Source of the DNA: Actinokineospora alba
Lineage (GTDB): Bacteria > Actinomycetota > Actinomycetes > Mycobacteriales > Pseudonocardiaceae
Assembly (NCBI RefSeq): GCF_004362515.1
Contig: NZ_SNXU01000001.1
Span: forward strand, 2,418,001-2,482,000
Direction: 5' to 3'
Length of the DNA: 64,000 nucleotides
The notes beneath the pieces were generated by a model. That model did no database searches, was not told where the DNA came from, and saw only the letters and a list, made by a program, of their open reading frames with translations. This document shows, piece by piece, positions 60,937 to 64,000 of the stretch (its first letter is position 1; each line of letters opens with the position of its first letter). A program made the position numbers and the translations under genes.

Positions 60937-62583
60937 ATGCGTAAACCACGCTGGATAGCAGCGTCGGTGATGCCGCTTGCACTTGTGGTAGCGAGTTGCG
61001 GCGGTGGTGCCAACAATGACAGCGGCACCGGAAGCGGCGACAGCAACCCGGACGGCAAGCTGTCCGCATTCGCCACCGAGCCCGAGAACCCCCTCGTGCC
61101 TGGCAACACGACCGAGAGCGGCGGCAGCAAGGTCATCCGCGCGCTGTTCACCGGTCTGACCGAGTACGACGCGGTCACCGGCGCGTCGAAGAACGCCCAC
61201 GCGCAGGAGATCAAGACCACCGACTCCAAGGTGTTCACGATCAAGCTGAAGCCGGGCTGGAAGTTCCACGACGGCACCGACGTCAAGGCGAAGAACTACG
61301 TCGACGCCTGGAACTACACCGCCTACAGCCCCAACGGGCAGCAGGGCGCGAGCTTCTTCGAGCAGGTCCAGGGCTACAAGGATGTCCACACCCTTGACCC
61401 GGACGGCGCCAAGGGCCCGGCCGCGGCTCCGGAGCCCGCGTCGAAGACCATGTCCGGCCTGAAGGTCATCGACGACACGACGTTCGAGGTCACCCTCGGC
61501 GACTCGTTCTCGGTGTTCCCGCTGAAGCTGGGCTACAACCCGTTCTACCCGCTGCCGGACCTGTTCTTCTCCGACCAGAAGGCCTTCGAGGCCAAGCCGG
61601 TCGGCAACGGTCCGTTCAAGTTCGTCTCGCGGACCCCGAACGCCGACATCACCCTGACCCGGTACGACGAGTACCAGGGTGAGGGCAAGCCGAAGTTCAA
61701 GGACCTGGTCTTCAAGATCTTCGAGACCACCGAGGCCGCCTACACCGCGACCGTGTCCGGCGAGCTCGACTTCCTTGACACCGTTCCGCCTTCGGGCCTG
61801 GCCGGTGGCAAGTACAAGACCGACCTGCCCAACCGCAACGGCTCGACGCCGTACATGGGCAACCAGGTCCTGGCCTTCCCGCTGTACGACCCGAAGTGGG
61901 GCAACGCCGACCTGCGCAAGGCCATCTCGATGGCCATCAACCGCGACGAGATCAACGAGAAGATCTTCGACGGCACCAAGATCTCGGCCGACGGCTGGGT
62001 CAACCCGGCGGTCCCCGGTTACGTCAAGGGCCAGTGTGGCGAGCTGTGCACGTTCAACCCGACCAAGGCCAAGGAATACCTGGCCAAGTCCGGTTTCACG
62101 GGCAAGATCGACATCACCACCAACGCCGACGGTGGCCACCTCGAGTGGATGACCGCCACCTGCAACAGCATCAAGAACGCCCTGGGCCTGGAGTGCACCT
62201 ACACCCCGATCCCGACGTTCGCTGAGGCTCGGCAGATCGCCAACGCCAAGCAGTACAAGGGCATCTACCGTGCGGGCTGGATCGCGGACTACCCGTCGAT
62301 CGAGAACTTCATGAACCAGCTCTACCGCACGGGTGCGTCGTCCAACGACGGCGACTACTCGAACCCGAAGCTGGACGCCCTGCTCGTCAAGGCCGACGCC
62401 GCGCCGACCGTGGAAGAGGCCAACAAGCTCTACCAGGAAGCCGAGCGCATCCTGGCCGAGGACATGCCGGCCATCCCGCTGTGGAACCAGGTCGCGCAGT
62501 ACGGCTGGTCGGAGAAGATCGACAACGCCCGCCTGAGCTCGCTGCGTGAACTCGACCTCACCACGGTGACGGTCAAGAAGTAG
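60937..62583 (+). CDS. oppA: Oligopeptide/dipeptide ABC transporter substrate-binding lipoprotein
   Basis: 548 aa, SBP family 5. The lipobox is LVVASC (Cys21), followed by a Gly/Ser/Asp-rich linker. Then come SAFATEPENPLVPGNT, FTIKLKPGWKFHDGTDVKAKNYVDAWNY (the family signature region, about 100-127) and LRKAISMAINRDEIN (about 328). Anchored outside the membrane, it hands peptides to the permeases that follow. ATG 60937 fits the lipoprotein signal and ribosome-binding site; an in-frame ATG at 60889 would bury the signal. Peptide specificity cannot be read from the sequence. Confidence 0.94.
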   Translation: MRKPRWIAASVMPLALVVASCGGGANNDSGTGSGDSNPDGKLSAFATEPENPLVPGNTTESGGSKVIRALFTGLTEYDAVTGASKNAHAQEIKTTDSKVFTIKLKPGWKFHDGTDVKAKNYVDAWNYTAYSPNGQQGASFFEQVQGYKDVHTLDPDGAKGPAAAPEPASKTMSGLKVIDDTTFEVTLGDSFSVFPLKLGYNPFYPLPDLFFSDQKAFEAKPVGNGPFKFVSRTPNADITLTRYDEYQGEGKPKFKDLVFKIFETTEAAYTATVSGELDFLDTVPPSGLAGGKYKTDLPNRNGSTPYMGNQVLAFPLYDPKWGNADLRKAISMAINRDEINEKIFDGTKISADGWVNPAVPGYVKGQCGELCTFNPTKAKEYLAKSGFTGKIDITTNADGGHLEWMTATCNSIKNALGLECTYTPIPTFAEARQIANAKQYKGIYRAGWIADYPSIENFMNQLYRTGASSNDGDYSNPKLDALLVKADAAPTVEEANKLYQEAERILAEDMPAIPLWNQVAQYGWSEKIDNARLSSLRELDLTTVTVKK

Positions 62584-62591
62584 CCAGAGTC

Positions 62592-62634
62592 ACTTCGGGT
62601 CGGGGTGCGGAGATCCCGCACCCCGGCCCGAAGT
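62592..62634 (+). terminator. Intercistronic hairpin between the substrate-binding and permease genes
   Basis: A 19-bp stem (62592-62610 with 62616-62634, one G-T pair) with a 5-nt loop, and no T-run. Such hairpins between SBP and permease genes act as partial terminators or protect the upstream mRNA, giving more binding protein than permease. Confidence 0.75.
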
Positions 62635-62654
62635 CAGGTTAGGAGAACGAGAAA

Positions 62655-63584
62655 ATGGGACGCTACGTCCTCCGACGGCTACTTCAACTGATCCCGGTAT
62701 TCCTCGGGACCACCTTCCTTATCTACTGGCTGGTCTGGAGCCTGCCCGGCGACCCGTTCGCGGGCAAGTGCGGCGACCGGCCCTGCCCCGACGCGTACAT
62801 CAACAACATGACCGCGATGTTCAACCTGAACGACCCGGTCGTGGTGCAGTACGGCAAGTACATGTTGAACCTGATCCAGGGTGACTTCGGTCAGACGTTC
62901 AACGGCATCTCGGTGGGCTCACGCATCGCCGAGGCGTACCCGAACACCATCCGCCTCGCGCTCGTCGCGCTGGCGATCGAGGCGATCATCGGAATCACCG
63001 CCGGTGTCCTGACCGGCCTGCGCGGCCGCGGGTTCATGGACAACATGGTGCTCGTCTCGACCCTGTTCCTCATCTCCCTCCCCGTGTTCGTCACCGGCTT
63101 CGTCCTGCAGATCGTGCTCGGCTTCGAGCTCGGCTGGATCAAGACGACAGTGTCCGCGTCGCCCGCGCCATGGCTGGAACTTCTCGTTCCAGGCTTCGTG
63201 CTGGGCAGCCTTTCGATGGCATACGTGACGAGGCTGACGCGGACTTCGATCGCGGAGAACAGGCGCTCCGACTACGTGCGGACGGCAGTGGCCAAGGGCC
63301 TGCCGCAGAGCCGGGTCGTAGGTGTGCACCTTTTGCGCAACTCCGCGATCTCCGTGATCACCTTCCTCGGCACGGACCTCGGCGCCCTCATGGGCGGCGC
63401 GATCATCACCGAGGGCATCTTCAACATCAAGGGCATCGGAAACCTTGTCTACCTGGGAATCCTGAGAAAGGAAGGCATCACCGTCACCGGGGTTGTGACC
63501 CTGCTCGTGATCGTCTACCTGCTGTCCAATCTGATTGTGGACATGCTCTACGCAGTCCTCGACCCAAGGATTCGCTATGACTGA
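62655..63584 (+). CDS. oppB: Peptide ABC transporter permease (OppB/DppB)
   Basis: 309 aa with six predicted transmembrane helices. The N-terminus YVLRRLLQLIPVFLGTTFLIYWL and LPGDPF are typical of OppB/DppB. The cytoplasmic coupling loop (YVRTAVAKGLPQSRVVGVHLLRNS, about 213-236) is the EAA motif. ATG 62655 has AGGAGAACGAG ahead. The stop overlaps the next gene by 8 nt. It forms the channel with the OppC-like protein. Confidence 0.95.
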   Translation: MGRYVLRRLLQLIPVFLGTTFLIYWLVWSLPGDPFAGKCGDRPCPDAYINNMTAMFNLNDPVVVQYGKYMLNLIQGDFGQTFNGISVGSRIAEAYPNTIRLALVALAIEAIIGITAGVLTGLRGRGFMDNMVLVSTLFLISLPVFVTGFVLQIVLGFELGWIKTTVSASPAPWLELLVPGFVLGSLSMAYVTRLTRTSIAENRRSDYVRTAVAKGLPQSRVVGVHLLRNSAISVITFLGTDLGALMGGAIITEGIFNIKGIGNLVYLGILRKEGITVTGVVTLLVIVYLLSNLIVDMLYAVLDPRIRYD

Positions 63585-64000
63585 CCCGAGCACCGCGGCG
63601 ACCGGAGCAGCGGTGACCACCACGGCATCGGACTCCGTCACCGCCGCCGAACACGTCGAGACGGCGGGCACCACCAAGCCCCGCAGCCTCGCCTCGGACG
63701 CCTGGCACGACCTGCGCAGGCGCCCGCTGTTCATCATTTCCGGCGCCCTGATTCTGTTCATCGTGGTGATGGCCGCTGTCCCGTTCCTCTTCACCTCGGT
63801 CGACCCGAACTTCGCCGACCTCGGCCGAAGCCGCAACGGCCCGTCGGCTGAGGCGTGGTTCGGCTACGACCTGCAGGGTCGCGACATCTTCGCGCGGACC
63901 ATCTACGGAACCCGGGCGTCGCTCATCGTCGGTATCTGCGCGACGGTCCTCACGGTCCTGATCGGCGGAACGCTGGGCCTGCTCGCCGGGTTCTACGGCG
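63577..64000 (+). CDS. oppC: Peptide ABC transporter permease (OppC/DppC), partial
   Basis: The first 141 codons are seen; the gene runs off the window. A Thr/Ala-rich N-terminal tail of about 35 aa is followed by SDAWHDLRRRPLFIISGALILFIVVMAAVPFLF (first helix), then the OppC-type FGYDLQGRDIFARTIYGTRASLIVG and LIGGTLGLLAGFYG. ATG 63577 overlaps the oppB end. ATPase genes (oppD, oppF) are expected downstream, outside the window. Confidence 0.93.
   Translation, partial: MTDPSTAATGAAVTTTASDSVTAAEHVETAGTTKPRSLASDAWHDLRRRPLFIISGALILFIVVMAAVPFLFTSVDPNFADLGRSRNGPSAEAWFGYDLQGRDIFARTIYGTRASLIVGICATVLTVLIGGTLGLLAGFYG

Overview
This is a high-GC actinobacterial chromosome segment, most likely from the Pseudonocardiaceae (Saccharothrix/Actinokineospora-like). 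The gene order is the reason. From memory of the Mycobacterium tuberculosis map, the backbone follows Rv1007c to Rv1026: metG, tatD, rpfB, ksgA, ispE, an acyl-AMP/CoA ligase, pth, rplY, prs, glmU, a TetR regulator, mfd, mazG, an lpqU-like transglycosylase, eno, an ftsB-like gene, DUF501 and ppx2. No database search was possible, so every family call rests on motifs read in the translations.

Layout. 1-4.5 kb: metG, tatD and the resuscitation-promoting factor, closed by a strong terminator. 4.5-7.8 kb: ksgA, then a SAM-type riboswitch, a 27-residue leader peptide and a MetN-like ATPase that has no permease, then ispE. 7.8-13.4 kb: a lipoprotein, an ABC-F protein, an acyl-AMP/CoA ligase, a RibD-like reductase and a DivIVA-repeat protein. 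13.4-18.5 kb: pth, rplY, a VanZ-RDD membrane protein, prs and glmU, all on the minus strand. 18.6-22.5 kb: a TPR-GGDEF diguanylate cyclase, tRNA-Gln(TTG), a fatty acid desaturase and a TetR regulator.

Between the TetR gene and mfd, which are neighbours in mycobacteria, lies an accessory block of about 17 kb (22.5-39.9 kb). It holds a secreted lectin-like protein made of duplicated beta-propeller units. Divergent from it is a 9.6-kb RHS/YD-repeat polymorphic toxin with a HINT autoprocessing domain and a C-terminal nucleic-acid/nucleotide deaminase-like tip. The next gene overlaps the toxin by 8 nt, has lower GC, and is the candidate immunity gene. A glucose/sorbosone dehydrogenase-like lipoprotein, a crotonase, a flavin oxidoreductase and an HD-domain protein follow.

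The backbone resumes at 40-64 kb: mfd, a SurA-like lipoprotein, mazG, a tricorn-type protease, a low-complexity non-coding stretch, an ECF sigma factor divergent from an alpha/beta hydrolase, a methyltransferase, two lytic transglycosylases, a small TPR protein, eno, ftsB/divIC-like and DUF501. A decayed tandem duplication of about 265 bp separates DUF501 from an AidB-like acyl-CoA dehydrogenase. A Ppx/GppA phosphatase and an Opp/Dpp peptide transporter follow; its third gene runs off the window.

The points most worth a second look are the RHS-HINT-deaminase toxin with its overlapping immunity candidate, the riboswitch/leader/degenerate MetN-like unit, the duplicated lectin, the four-repeat DivIVA-like protein and the chimeric duplication at 55.7-56.1 kb.
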